Source: Bacteroidales bacterium (GTDB lineage: Bacteria; Bacteroidota; Bacteroidia; Bacteroidales; UBA932). From it: a stretch of 57,090 nt of DNA. A program made the position numbers and the translations under genes. This document shows positions 25,104 through 33,638 of this stretch, piece by piece. Location: assembly GCA_017550525.1 (NCBI GenBank), contig JAFZOU010000016.1:1-57090 (forward strand), in the 5' to 3' direction. The notes beneath the pieces are model-generated. The model searched no databases, was not told the origin of the DNA, and saw only the letters and a program-made list of their open reading frames with translations. Each line of letters begins with the position of its first letter. Position 1 is the first letter of the stretch.

Positions 25104-26081
25104 ATGAAACGCTTTTTTGTAGCCACACTACTACTGATAGCCGCCATCCCTGCATTTTCGCAGGTGAAACAGCTTTATGGGGAGACCCGCCTTGGGTATG
25201 AGGCTGCCAGTAACGGCGGCCAGTATGCCGGTAATGTCAGGGCAGATTACCTCAGCCTTATTCTGGATGGTAATATCGGCCCCAATATATCTTTTTTCTG
25301 GCGTCAGCGCTTTACAAAGCCGCTTTACAACCCCAATATCCCCCTCAACGCCACGGACCATCTCTGGATAAGGTGGGACATCAATGATCACTGGGCCATC
25401 CAGGGCGGCAAAGTGCCCATTATGGTGGGCAGTTTTGAATTTGACGACGCCCCCATAGACCTCTATTACTGGGGCATGTTTGCAGACCGGATGCCGGACG
25501 TTTATGCAATTGGCGGCAATGTCATTTGCAAGATAACGCCAGCGCAGACCCTGCTCCTGCAGTTCACGCAGTCTCCTCTTGGCTTTGGCTACAATGACCT
25601 CTTCCACGCCGGTCTCATTTGGTATGGACGCATAGCCCCATGGTGGAACACCATCTGGAGCGTCAACTGGATGGATGATCCTACCCATAGCGGCTTTATG
25701 ATTGCAGGCCTTGGCAACCGGATGGAGTTTGGCCGCTTTGGCCTTGAACTGGATGCCCTCTACCGTACCGGCCTTGCAAAGGATTATTTATCGGCCGATT
25801 ATTCCGCCATCCTGAAACTGGAGTACAAGTTCCCGGTTGTTACTCTCTTTACCAAGGGCAGTTTTGACTACAACAAGGATTTTGCAGAGGATTTTGTCCC
25901 TGACCATTCCCGCTTTCTGACTGTTGGCGGCGGCGTGGAGGTGTTCCCGCTTAAAAACGACGACATCCGCCTGCATGCCGTCTACTGGACCAATTCAGAT
26001 GCGGCGTGCTCAAACTTCGGGCACCACTTTGCCTTTGGTATTACTTATCGGCTGCGGGTGATAAGAAATCTTCCTCAATAA
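25104..26081 (+). CDS. porin-like outer-membrane beta-barrel protein
   Basis: 325 residues with a clear SPI signal (MKRFFVATLLLIAAIPAFSQ). The mature part alternates hydrophobic and polar residues with many aromatic girdle residues (SLILDGNIGPNISFFWRQRF, WAIQGGKVPIMVGSFEFDDAPIDLYYWG, RFGLELDALYRTG, AVYWTNSDA), as in OprO/P-type porins. It should form an outer-membrane channel; solute unknown. The last strand (HHFAFGITYRL) is followed by a short tail RVIRNLPQ whose 41 nt overlap the 3' end of the convergent RNase R gene. Confidence 0.78.
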   Translation: MKRFFVATLLLIAAIPAFSQVKQLYGETRLGYEAASNGGQYAGNVRADYLSLILDGNIGPNISFFWRQRFTKPLYNPNIPLNATDHLWIRWDINDHWAIQGGKVPIMVGSFEFDDAPIDLYYWGMFADRMPDVYAIGGNVICKITPAQTLLLQFTQSPLGFGYNDLFHAGLIWYGRIAPWWNTIWSVNWMDDPTHSGFMIAGLGNRMEFGRFGLELDALYRTGLAKDYLSADYSAILKLEYKFPVVTLFTKGSFDYNKDFAEDFVPDHSRFLTVGGGVEVFPLKNDDIRLHAVYWTNSDAACSNFGHHFAFGITYRLRVIRNLPQ

Positions 26082-28044
26082 GCTCGTAATCCAGGATCTT
26101 CTGTTCCAGGGACGTACCCTTCACGCGTATGCGGAGAGGGTCTCCAAGGCGTATGGATTTGTGGGTACGCTTTCCAACGGCCCTGTAGTGGTCCTGGTCA
26201 AAGATGAAGAAGTCGCACTTGATGGTGCGGTAGGGGATCATTCCCTCAATCTTGGTGGGCTCAATCTCCACGTAAACGCCCCATTCAGTAACGCCGGACA
26301 CATGGCCGTCGAATTCCTGGCCAATCTTGTCCTGCATGAATTCCACAAGCTTGTACTTGATGCTTTCACGCTCTGCCTCCGCGGCAACAACTTCACGCTC
26401 CGACGCGTGCTTGCACTGCTGGGCGTAATACATTGAATCCGCATTGGGGCCCTTCCTGAGATACTGGGAGAGGAGCCGGTGCACCATCATGTCCGGATAA
26501 CGGCGGATAGGGGAGGTGAAGTGCGTATAGTATGGGAACGCAAGGCCATAGTGGCCGATATTGTCCACGCTGTAGCATGCCTTTGCCATGGAGCGGAGGG
26601 CCAGGATCTGGATGGCGCCAAGCTCCGGCTTGTCCTTGGCATCGGCCATAAGGCCATTGAGGGCGTGGGCTATATCCCTGCCGCCGTCAAGCGCGCCCAT
26701 CTTGTAGCCGAAGTGGCCGGCGAAGTCCCTCAGACCGGCAAGTTTCTCCATATTTGGTTCGTCGTGGACGCGGTACACAAACGTGCGCTTGGCCTTTCCC
26801 ACCCATTCCGCCACGGTGCGGTTTGCAAGGAGCATGAACTCCTCTATGAGCCAGTTTGCCTCGGCCGATAATTTCTGATGCACGCCGATGGGCCTTCCCT
26901 TGTCATCAATGTCCACCTTCATTTCCGGGCGTTCGAAGTTCACGGCGCCGTTCTTGAAGCGCCTGTCACGGAACTTGAGGGCCAGTTTGTTGAGGACAAG
27001 AATGGCCTCCTGGATATCCTCAGGCACGTCTTCAGGCTTGGCGCCCTCTATGATGGACTGGGCCTTCTCATAGTCAAAGCGGTAATCGGATATGATGTGC
27101 GTACGGCCAAACCACTGGTCCAGGACCTTTCCCTGGGGAGTGATTACAAACACCGTGGAGAAGGTGAGTTTCTCCTCTCCGGGGCGCAGGGAGCAAAGCT
27201 TATTGGAGAGTTTCTCCGGAAGCATGGGAACGGTACGGTCTACAAGATAGACGGAGGTTCCGCGCTCCTGGGCCTCCTTGTCCACGGGGGTGCCGGGCTG
27301 TACGTAATAGGTTACATCGGCAATATGGACACCAACCTCGTAATTGCCGTCTTCAAGTTTCTTGAAACTGAGGGCATCGTCAAAGTCCTTGGCGTCCGTG
27401 GGGTCTATGGTGAATGTGAGGGTTTTGCGGAAGTCCTTCCTGCCGCTGCGGTCCTTGTCAGTGATTTCATCGGGAATCTTATCGGCCGCATTCTCAACCT
27501 CGGGGCTGAATCTGTAAGGAAGGCCGAACTCCGCCAGGATAGCGTGCATCTCGGTCTCATTCTCTCCGGGAAGGCCAAGGACGTCCACAACATGGCCGTA
27601 AGGGCCGCCGCCTCTTTCCCAGCCGTCCACAACAGCTGCAACCTTCATTCCCCTCTCTGCGCCTTCCGGCACGGGAACGGATATGTCATAGGGCATGGTC
27701 TTGGAACTCATAAGCACCCAGGCCTGCTTGCCCACAACGTGGAGGATGCCAACAAAAGGCTTATTAGAACGCTCTATTATGTCAATAACTTCACCGCTGC
27801 GGCGCTTGTCACGGCCCTTGCCCTCCTGGGTTACGGCCACCCTCACGGTGTCTCCGTGAAGCGCCCCGCGGGTTTTGGAGGCCTTGACATAGATGTCATC
27901 CTCCTGTCCTTCAACCTTCACAAAGATAAAGCCCTCACGGGACATATGGGCAACTCCCACATACTCCGGAACTACCCTCTTCTTTGACCTTTTTTCCTGC
28001 CGGCTTGCCCGCTTCTGGCTGCCTCCACGCCTTTTTCTTGACAT
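26041..28044 (-). CDS. rnr: ribonuclease R
   Basis: 667 residues from ATG at 28044 (MSRKRRGGSQKR). This 3'-5' exoribonuclease degrades structured RNA. Order: basic N-terminus, cold-shock/OB domains (ending about residue 185), RNB domain with the Mg-binding motif TIDPTDAKDFDDALSF, HIADVTYYV, HYGLAFPYYTHFTSPIRRYPDM, and a C-terminal S1 domain (GHVSGVTEWGVYVEI). The frame is open upstream to 28170, but those 42 codons come from a dispersed repeat and lie upstream of the −7 box, so they are not part of the gene. The end overlaps the porin gene by 41 nt. Confidence 0.95.
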   Translation of the reverse strand: MSRKRRGGSQKRASRQEKRSKKRVVPEYVGVAHMSREGFIFVKVEGQEDDIYVKASKTRGALHGDTVRVAVTQEGKGRDKRRSGEVIDIIERSNKPFVGILHVVGKQAWVLMSSKTMPYDISVPVPEGAERGMKVAAVVDGWERGGGPYGHVVDVLGLPGENETEMHAILAEFGLPYRFSPEVENAADKIPDEITDKDRSGRKDFRKTLTFTIDPTDAKDFDDALSFKKLEDGNYEVGVHIADVTYYVQPGTPVDKEAQERGTSVYLVDRTVPMLPEKLSNKLCSLRPGEEKLTFSTVFVITPQGKVLDQWFGRTHIISDYRFDYEKAQSIIEGAKPEDVPEDIQEAILVLNKLALKFRDRRFKNGAVNFERPEMKVDIDDKGRPIGVHQKLSAEANWLIEEFMLLANRTVAEWVGKAKRTFVYRVHDEPNMEKLAGLRDFAGHFGYKMGALDGGRDIAHALNGLMADAKDKPELGAIQILALRSMAKACYSVDNIGHYGLAFPYYTHFTSPIRRYPDMMVHRLLSQYLRKGPNADSMYYAQQCKHASEREVVAAEAERESIKYKLVEFMQDKIGQEFDGHVSGVTEWGVYVEIEPTKIEGMIPYRTIKCDFFIFDQDHYRAVGKRTHKSIRLGDPLRIRVKGTSLEQKILDYELIEEDFLSPAADK

Positions 28045-28063
28045 AATAATAGGTTTATCTTTA

Positions 28064-28071
28064 CAAAGATA
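28064..28071 (-). promoter_or_regulatory. −7 box of rnr, at the edge of a 136-bp repeat
   Basis: TATCTTTG on the minus strand, 20 nt before the rnr ATG. All but its last base is part of the repeat copy 28065–28200. Confidence 0.7.
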
Positions 28072-28200
28072 CGCAATTTTTGGCAGCCGCGGCCCGTTCG
28101 GGGCAACGAGACGCACAAAAAAGGCCGATTTCGTGTGTTTCGTTGCCCATTTGGTCAATGAAATGCACAAAAACAGCCGTTTTCGTGTAAATCGTTGCCC
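28065..28200 (-). repeat. 136-bp dispersed repeat, copy 1 (tandem 52-nt palindrome plus −7 box)
   Basis: On the minus strand it begins GGGCAACGATTTACACG and ends AAATTGCGTATCTTT. It matches 31231–31366 almost base for base except for about 12 nt in the first unit and one further base. Two units start with GGGCAACGA 52 nt apart. The second is an imperfect hairpin with GGGCAACGA/TCGTTGCCC ends and a CACGAAAT-CGGCC-TTTTTTGTG core. The last bases supply the rnr −7 box. An open frame through it starts MCISLTKWATK. Confidence 0.92.
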
Positions 28201-28203
28201 ACA

Positions 28204-28218
28204 TCGGCATTACGCCGA
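28204..28218. repeat. short hairpin repeat after the S41 protease gene
   Basis: TCGGC-ATTAC-GCCGA can form a 5-bp stem 9 nt downstream of the protease stop (minus strand). The same 14 nt, TCGGCATTACGCCG, recur at 34022–34035 just after the tolC-like gene. No U-tract. Confidence 0.6.
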
Positions 28219-28226
28219 AGGGTGAT

Positions 28227-29825
28227 TTAGATTGATGGCTTCAGAAGGGCCTGGTGGAGCTGCTCATCGTAGCGGAGGCGCATCTTTATGCCGGCTTCCT
28301 GGAAGTAGTAGCGGACCACAATCTCTTCCTCTATGAAGGGGATTATCTCATCCTTCTTGAGCCGGAGGAACGTATCCTTATCCATCTCCAGAGACTTCTG
28401 GAGGGCATCAAGCTGGGGCGCCATGGTGGCGGCAAGACCGTCTTCCTCCAGGGTCTTTTTCATTTCATCGAACATTGCGCGGGCGCTGGAGCGGTAATCG
28501 AACTCCTTGTCACGGGCAAAGGCCACGAAGTCCTCATAATCCGTGAAGTGGAAATCATCCACTGCAGGAATTGACTCATGCTCACGGACGTACTTCATGG
28601 TGTACTGGTCCACAATGCCTCCCAGCACAAGAGAGAAGGTGAGGCGGGAATACTTACGGGGCTTCACCTCAAAGTCCGGGGTGATTCCGCCGCCGTCACG
28701 GACCGTGCGGCCGCCAACCGTCTTGAACTCATGTGTAAGGGAATCCGGGATATGGCCTACGGAGCCGTCCTCATTGCGATTGGAGTAATCAATAGCCTGG
28801 ACACATCGGCCGGAAGGAGTATAGTACTTGGACGTAGTAACCTTCAACTGACCGTCATACGGAAGCGGGCGGATACTCTGGACAAGGCCCTTCCCATAGG
28901 TACGTGTGCCGATAATTGTGGCCCTGTCATAATCCTGAAGGGCGCCGGATACAATTTCTGAGGCCGATGCACTGCCGGAATCCACCAGCACCACAATTGG
29001 AAGCTTGGTATCAAGAGGCTCTGTGGATGTCTTGTAGGACGTTTCTCCGCCGGTACGGCCCTTTGCCGTAACTACCACGGAACCCTTGGGAACAAAGAGG
29101 GAGACTATGTTCACAGCCTCTGACAGCATGCCGCCGCCGTTACCCCTGAGATCCAGCACAAGGCGCTTCATCCCCTGTTTTTTCAGTTTCAGGACAGCAT
29201 CTCGAATACCCTGGCCCACGCCTTCCGTGAACTTTGACATCATTACATAGCCATCCTCCTCATTCAGCATCCCCACATATTCAATGGAAGGAAGCACAAT
29301 GCGCTCACGGCGCACGGTTACGTCCACCATCTCTCCCCTCACTTTCTTCACATGGAAAACCACGTCCGTGCCGGGCTTCCCACGCATCTTTTCCGTGCAC
29401 TCACCGCTTTCAAGGCCATGAGTGGTTACTCCGTCTATGAGTTCAATCTCATCTCCGCAACGGAGGCCTGCGCGTGCCGCGGGAGAGCCTTCATAGGGCT
29501 CGTTGATTATTACGTTGCCGTTGATGTCCGGCTTATAAATGATGGCTCCTATGCCCCCGTAGGCACTGGTGAGCATCATCTGGAAGTTTTCCTGCTCTTC
29601 TTCAGGGACATACACGGTATATGGATCCAGCGCATCCAGCATGGCGTCCACGGCGGCACGCTCAATGCGTCCCACCTCCAGGGAATCTACGTAGGAGCGA
29701 CTGAGCTCCTTCAGGATGGCATTATGGACTTCTACCCATTTACCCAGAGTAAACTGACGTGACTGGGCATAAGCGGGGGCGCAAAGAAGCGCCGCTGCCG
29801 CTATGATAATAGCAATTCGTTTCAT
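28227..29825 (-). CDS. S41-family C-terminal processing protease (CtpA/Prc type)
   Basis: 532 residues from ATG at 29825, with an SPI signal (MKRIAIIIAAAALLCAPAYAQ), so it is periplasmic. A PDZ domain (about 85–165; YGGIGAIIYKPD, GSPAARAGLRCGDEI) precedes the S41 core: LVLDLRGNGGGMLSEAV, VVLVDSGSASASEIVSGAL with the serine nucleophile at about residue 285, and RTYGKGLVQ with the lysine at about 312. Such proteases cleave exported proteins near their C-termini. The start at 29825 fits the −7 box at 29835–29842; the in-frame codon at 29846 would be upstream of it. Confidence 0.93.
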   Translation of the reverse strand: MKRIAIIIAAAALLCAPAYAQSRQFTLGKWVEVHNAILKELSRSYVDSLEVGRIERAAVDAMLDALDPYTVYVPEEEQENFQMMLTSAYGGIGAIIYKPDINGNVIINEPYEGSPAARAGLRCGDEIELIDGVTTHGLESGECTEKMRGKPGTDVVFHVKKVRGEMVDVTVRRERIVLPSIEYVGMLNEEDGYVMMSKFTEGVGQGIRDAVLKLKKQGMKRLVLDLRGNGGGMLSEAVNIVSLFVPKGSVVVTAKGRTGGETSYKTSTEPLDTKLPIVVLVDSGSASASEIVSGALQDYDRATIIGTRTYGKGLVQSIRPLPYDGQLKVTTSKYYTPSGRCVQAIDYSNRNEDGSVGHIPDSLTHEFKTVGGRTVRDGGGITPDFEVKPRKYSRLTFSLVLGGIVDQYTMKYVREHESIPAVDDFHFTDYEDFVAFARDKEFDYRSSARAMFDEMKKTLEEDGLAATMAPQLDALQKSLEMDKDTFLRLKKDEIIPFIEEEIVVRYYFQEAGIKMRLRYDEQLHQALLKPSI

Positions 29826-29834
29826 ATCGTTACG

Positions 29835-29842
29835 CAAATATA
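29835..29842 (-). promoter_or_regulatory. −7 box of the S41 protease gene, nearly leaderless
   Basis: TATATTTG on the minus strand, its last base 10 nt before the ATG at 29825. Confidence 0.6.
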
Positions 29843-29855
29843 GCAAAAATAGTGC

Positions 29856-29863
29856 TATCTTTG
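29856..29863 (+). promoter_or_regulatory. −7 box of the rdgB–recO operon
   Basis: TATCTTTG, divergent from the protease promoter and 13 nt from it. The leader of about 90 nt contains the 64-nt palindromic repeat at 29879–29942. Confidence 0.65.
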
Positions 29864-29878
29864 CGGCCGAAAACTGAA

Positions 29879-29942
29879 AGATCCTTCGTCGCTATGCTCC
29901 TCAGGATGACAAGGATGTCATTCTGAGCGAAGCGAAGAATCT
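29879..29942. repeat. 64-nt palindromic repeat in the rdgB leader
   Basis: A left arm (29879–29911, AGATCCTTCG...CAGGATGACA) and a right arm (29916–29942, TGTCATTCTGAGCGAAGCGA...) are inverted copies of each other with a few mismatches. The right arm is identical to 36492–36518 (27 nt, opposite strand) and 25/27 to 10026–10052. Such CTTCGCTTCGCTCAGAATGACA-like repeats occur in many bacterial genomes. In RNA it would form a strong hairpin before rdgB. Confidence 0.85.
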
Positions 29943-29956
29943 AAAAAATATATACC

Positions 29957-30577
29957 ATGAAATTAGTTTTTGCAACAAACAATATACATAAAGTCCGTGA
30001 AGCTTCTGAAATACTGGGTAAAGGTTTTGAAATTGTAACCCCGGCCCAGCTTGGTATCACGGAAGACATACCTGAGACAGGGAATACCTTAAGGTCAAAC
30101 TCCCAGCAGAAAGCCGATTATATATTTGAGAAAACAGGGCTCAACTGCTTTGCCGATGACTCCGGCCTGGAGGTGGACATCCTCTGCGGAGCTCCCGGCG
30201 TTGAAACGGCCCGTTATGCCGGTCCCGAGAAAAATCCATCGGCCAATATAGCAAAACTCCTTGATGAGATGGCCCGACGTGAGATGGAGGCATCCTTTGC
30301 AAGGGAGTTTGGAATTGAAACAACCCGCGCAACCCGCAAGGCCCGTTTCCGCACCTGCGTCACCCTCATCATCGATGGCCAAAGGCATTTCTTTGACGGA
30401 TGCATGGAAGGGGAAATAGGCCGTGAACTATACGGGAACGGCGGTTTTGGCTATGATCCCATCTTTATTCCGGAGGGCCGTGACGTTACTGCCGCGCAGC
30501 TTTCGGAGGATGAGAAAAACGCCATCTCGCACCGCGGAAACGCCCTCAGGGCCATGTCTGAATATCTTAATGGATAA
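29957..30577 (+). CDS. rdgB: RdgB/HAM1 non-canonical purine NTP pyrophosphatase
   Basis: 206 residues. The opening KLVFATNNIHKVREASEIL and the central FADDSGLEVDILCGAPGVETARYAG are diagnostic, with GNGGFGYDPIFIPEG and SHRGNALRAM near the end. It hydrolyses dITP/ITP and XTP to monophosphates, keeping deaminated purines out of DNA and RNA. The final 8 nt overlap the recO start, so the two are translationally coupled. Confidence 0.97.
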   Translation: MKLVFATNNIHKVREASEILGKGFEIVTPAQLGITEDIPETGNTLRSNSQQKADYIFEKTGLNCFADDSGLEVDILCGAPGVETARYAGPEKNPSANIAKLLDEMARREMEASFAREFGIETTRATRKARFRTCVTLIIDGQRHFFDGCMEGEIGRELYGNGGFGYDPIFIPEGRDVTAAQLSEDEKNAISHRGNALRAMSEYLNG

Positions 30578-31217
30578 CCTGGAATTCATAGTCCTTGCAA
30601 CCACAAAGGTTAAGGAGGGGGCGCTTGTAGTGCACACCCTCTCAAGGGACTATGGCAGGCGCGGGTTCATCGTGCGTCCCGGCAAAAAAGCCGCAGCGGC
30701 GCTTTTCCTCCCGCTCAATATCCTGGAGGCCGATGTAGTTGAAAACCCAAGGAGTGACTTATGGTCCCTCAAAGGCATCCACGCACTTGATTCCCTTACC
30801 GGAATCCGTGGGAACATCCACAAGAACACCATGACGCTGTTCCTCTCAGAGGTCCTTTTCCGGACTCTCCGTGAAGGCGCCGCGGAGGACGGCCTCTATG
30901 AGTGGTGCGTAGGCAGCATCCTTGCCCTCAATGCCCTGGAGGCCGATTTTTCAAACTACCACGTCCGCTTCCTATTGGAATTTGCCGGAGCTCTTGGCTT
31001 CAGGCCCACGTTCCAGGACATAGCGCCGTTCGTTCAGGAGCACGCGATAGAAATGCGCCAGATGCTTCAGGGCAGTTTCTCTGAATCCATGCTGGTGCCC
31101 CTCACAGGCCCGGTTCGGAGTTCCCTCTGCGAGAGCATCCTCAAATACCTTGAGTATCACACAGACCAGCCCATCCGCATAAAATCCCTCTCAGTCCTTC
31201 GGGAACTCTACGCATAG
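30570..31217 (+). CDS. recO: DNA repair protein RecO
   Basis: 215 residues from the ATG at 30570, which overlaps the rdgB stop. The N-terminal OB-fold pattern (FIVLATTKVKEGALVVHTLS then YGRRGFIV) and the helical part (LFLSEVLFRTLREGAAEDGLYEW, then FLLEFAGALGFRP) fit RecO, which helps RecR load RecA in the RecFOR pathway. It is somewhat short and lacks the Cys4 zinc site of many RecO proteins, as is common in Bacteroidales. An in-frame extension to 30423 lies inside rdgB and is rejected. Confidence 0.9.
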   Translation: MDNLEFIVLATTKVKEGALVVHTLSRDYGRRGFIVRPGKKAAAALFLPLNILEADVVENPRSDLWSLKGIHALDSLTGIRGNIHKNTMTLFLSEVLFRTLREGAAEDGLYEWCVGSILALNALEADFSNYHVRFLLEFAGALGFRPTFQDIAPFVQEHAIEMRQMLQGSFSESMLVPLTGPVRSSLCESILKYLEYHTDQPIRIKSLSVLRELYA

Positions 31218-31230
31218 CAATCCCTTTGCT

Positions 31231-31366
31231 GGGCAACGATTTACACGTTTTCCTCCATTTTTGTGCATTTCATTGACCAAATGGGCAACGAAAAACACGA
31301 AATCGGCCTTTTTTGTGCGTCTCGTTGCCCCGAACGGGCCGCGGCTGCCAAAAATTGCGTATCTTT
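31231..31366 (+). repeat. 136-bp dispersed repeat, copy 2 (tandem 52-nt palindrome plus −7 box)
   Basis: Same element as 28065–28200 but in the opposite orientation, so the two copies form inverted repeats around the protease, rdgB and recO genes. Units start at 31231 and 31283 with GGGCAACGA (52-nt period). It ends in AAATTGCGTATCTTT, giving the −7 box of the next gene. An open frame from 31261 (MCISLTKWATK) runs through it into the polyprenyl synthase gene. Confidence 0.92.
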
Positions 31367-31367
31367 A
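31360..31367 (+). promoter_or_regulatory. −7 box of the polyprenyl synthase gene, within the repeat edge
   Basis: TATCTTTA, one base from consensus; the repeat provides all but its last base. It lies 17 nt before the ATG at 31384. Confidence 0.55.
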
Positions 31368-31383
31368 CGGAAAATTTGGCACA

Positions 31384-32358
31384 ATGATTCCGGAAAGCAC
31401 CATCTCTGAGGCCTTGAAGAGCCTTTTCAGCAATATTGAGTTCCAGAAAGAACCCGCCGGGCTCTATGATCCGCTGCGGTATATGATTGAGATTGGCGGA
31501 AAGCGCATCAGACCCCGTCTGTGTCTTACCACGTACGGTATCTTTGCCAGTGAACTTGGCCCTCACATCCTTGAACCCGCAGCCGGTCTGGAGGTTTTCC
31601 ACACATTCACTCTTATCCATGATGACATCATGGACCGCAGCCCTCTCCGCCGTGGTCATGATACCGTGTGGAAAAAGTGGAACGAAGACACGGCCATCCT
31701 CAGCGGGGACGTGATGTGCATTGACGCCTACAAGCGCATAGCCCAGGCGCCTGCCGCAGTGCTCCCGGAAGTCCTGAATCTTTTCTCAAAAACGGCTTCG
31801 GAGGTATGTGACGGCCAGCAGATGGACATGGATTTCGAGCGCCGTGATATTGTTCCTATGGAGGAATATATGACTATGATCGGCCTTAAGACCGGAGTCC
31901 TCATTGCCTGCGCCGCCCAGATGGGTGCCCTCATTGCCGGGGCCGACAAATGGAGCCAGGAGTGCCTCTACGAATACGGTTATTATCTTGGCTTGGCATT
32001 TCAGGTGGCCGATGACTACCTTGACGCCTACGGCGATGAAAAGGTCTTTGGAAAGCCCATCGGCGGGGATATCCTTAACTGCAAGAAAAGCTGGCTCACC
32101 ATCAGGGCTCAGGAAAAGGGTGCGGAGGGCATAATCGAAGCCCTGAACGCTCCGGCAGGTACCCCGGAGGAAAAGGCGGCCAAGATTGCCCGCGTGAAAG
32201 CCCTCTACGACAGCGTAGGTGTGGCCGATGACGCCCGCAAGGCCATCGGAGACCTCAGCACCCGCGCAATCTTCAAGGGCACCGATGCCCGTATGGGCGC
32301 CGATGGCCATGAAGCCCTCAAAGCCTTTGCCAACAGTCTCGTCGGCCGCACGGTATGA
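31384..32358 (+). CDS. trans-polyprenyl diphosphate synthase
   Basis: 324 residues from ATG at 31384. The first Asp-rich motif is LIHDDIMD (Asp80–Asp84) and the second is ADDYLD (Asp210–Asp214), both with catalytic aspartates intact; GGKRIRPRL at residue 39 binds isopentenyl diphosphate. It condenses isoprenoid units, likely to the chain used for menaquinone or to GGPP/FPP; chain length cannot be read safely. It links with dxs and menG in this window. The frame is open upstream to 31261 through the repeat, but that part lies before the promoter. Its stop overlaps the next start (ATGA). Confidence 0.93.
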   Translation: MIPESTISEALKSLFSNIEFQKEPAGLYDPLRYMIEIGGKRIRPRLCLTTYGIFASELGPHILEPAAGLEVFHTFTLIHDDIMDRSPLRRGHDTVWKKWNEDTAILSGDVMCIDAYKRIAQAPAAVLPEVLNLFSKTASEVCDGQQMDMDFERRDIVPMEEYMTMIGLKTGVLIACAAQMGALIAGADKWSQECLYEYGYYLGLAFQVADDYLDAYGDEKVFGKPIGGDILNCKKSWLTIRAQEKGAEGIIEALNAPAGTPEEKAAKIARVKALYDSVGVADDARKAIGDLSTRAIFKGTDARMGADGHEALKAFANSLVGRTV

Positions 32359-33638
32359 CCAGGAAGGAACTTGAAATAATGGCGCCTGCGGGCAACTTCG
32401 GTTGCCTTATTGCCGCAATCCAGGGCGGGGCGGATTCCGTGTACTTTGGAATCGGCCACCTTAATATGCGTTCACATTCGGCCAATAATTTCTCCAGGGA
32501 GGACCTCCCGGAAATTATGCGAATATGCCGTGAATATGGCGTGAAGGCATATATGACGCTGAATATCACCCTTTACGGGGAGGATCTTCAGCCGGCATAT
32601 GAGACGCTTGATGCCGCAAAGGCAGCGGGTGTGAATGCAATCATCGCTTCCGATATGGCGTGCATCCTCTATTGCCGGAAGATTGGCCTGGAGGTGCATA
32701 TTTCCACCCAGCTCAGCATATCCAACATTGAGGCGCTGCGTTTTTACGCCCAGTTTGCCGATGTAGTTGTGCTGGCACGTGAACTGAACCTGGACCAGGT
32801 CCGCGACATCCACGAGGCCATTGTCTCAGAGCATATCACCGGCCCGTCAGGGGAACTTGTGCGCATAGAGATGTTTGCCCATGGAGCATTCTGTATGGCT
32901 GTTTCCGGCAAGTGCTATATGTCCCTCAGTGCATACGGGGCCAGTGCCAACAGGGGCGCCTGCCTGCAGCCCTGCCGGAGGGGTTACCTCCTTACGGACT
33001 ATGAGACAGGCTTTGAGGTGAACGTGGACAACAAATACCTGATGTCACCCAAGGACCTCTGTACCATAGATTTCCTGGATAAGTTCGTGGAAGCCGGCGT
33101 AAAGGTGTTCAAGATTGAAGGCCGCGCCCGCAGCGCAGACTATGTGAAGACAACGGTGGAATGCTACCGTGAAGCCGCAAATGCAGTGGCCGATGGCACC
33201 TACACCCCGGAACTTGGCGCCTCATACAAGGACCGCCTTGCAACCGTATTTAACCGCGGTTTTTGGGACGGTTACTATCTTGGAGCCAAGATGGGTGAAT
33301 GGAGCTCAGTATATGGCTCCCAAGCCACCCGTAACAAGGTTTACATAGGAAAAGTGACCAACTGGTTTGGCCGCATTGGCGTAGCAGAAATCCAGGTGGA
33401 AACGCGTGACCTACCCAAGGACTGCGATATTTTTATCATAGGCAACACCACCGGCATCATAGAATTCAAGGCCAGTGACCTTCGCGTGGATTATGAGCCC
33501 GCGGATGTAGCTCCCCAGGGCTGCCGCTGCTCCGTTGCCGTTCCGCTGGACGATATGCCAGAGGACCACGTGGATCCTGATCCAGAGAACAGCCGCCTTC
33601 ACCCTCACCGCGGCGACAAAGTGTATATCTGGGTTTAG
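32355..33638 (+). CDS. U32 peptidase-family protein (TrhP/YegQ-like, likely tRNA hydroxylation)
   Basis: 427 residues. The opening LEIMAPAGNFGCLIAAIQGGADSVYFG and the U32 signature EMFAHGAFCMAVSGKCYMS (about residue 171) are clear, followed by a C-rich NRGACLQPCRRGY and IEGRARSADYVKTTVECYREA. The family is annotated as collagenase-like peptidases, but TrhP members with this N-terminus act in prephenate-dependent 5-hydroxyuridine formation in tRNA. ATGA overlap couples it to the polyprenyl synthase. The end overlaps the convergent small frame by 4 nt. Confidence 0.9.
   Translation: MTRKELEIMAPAGNFGCLIAAIQGGADSVYFGIGHLNMRSHSANNFSREDLPEIMRICREYGVKAYMTLNITLYGEDLQPAYETLDAAKAAGVNAIIASDMACILYCRKIGLEVHISTQLSISNIEALRFYAQFADVVVLARELNLDQVRDIHEAIVSEHITGPSGELVRIEMFAHGAFCMAVSGKCYMSLSAYGASANRGACLQPCRRGYLLTDYETGFEVNVDNKYLMSPKDLCTIDFLDKFVEAGVKVFKIEGRARSADYVKTTVECYREAANAVADGTYTPELGASYKDRLATVFNRGFWDGYYLGAKMGEWSSVYGSQATRNKVYIGKVTNWFGRIGVAEIQVETRDLPKDCDIFIIGNTTGIIEFKASDLRVDYEPADVAPQGCRCSVAVPLDDMPEDHVDPDPENSRLHPHRGDKVYIWV

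Noticed and set aside
26878-27987. 369-codon frame opposite rnr
   Set aside because: Antisense to the RNB domain; no own start signals or motifs.
30423-30569. N-terminal extension of recO
   Set aside because: Lies inside rdgB and adds unrelated residues; RecO homology begins at the ATG at 30570.
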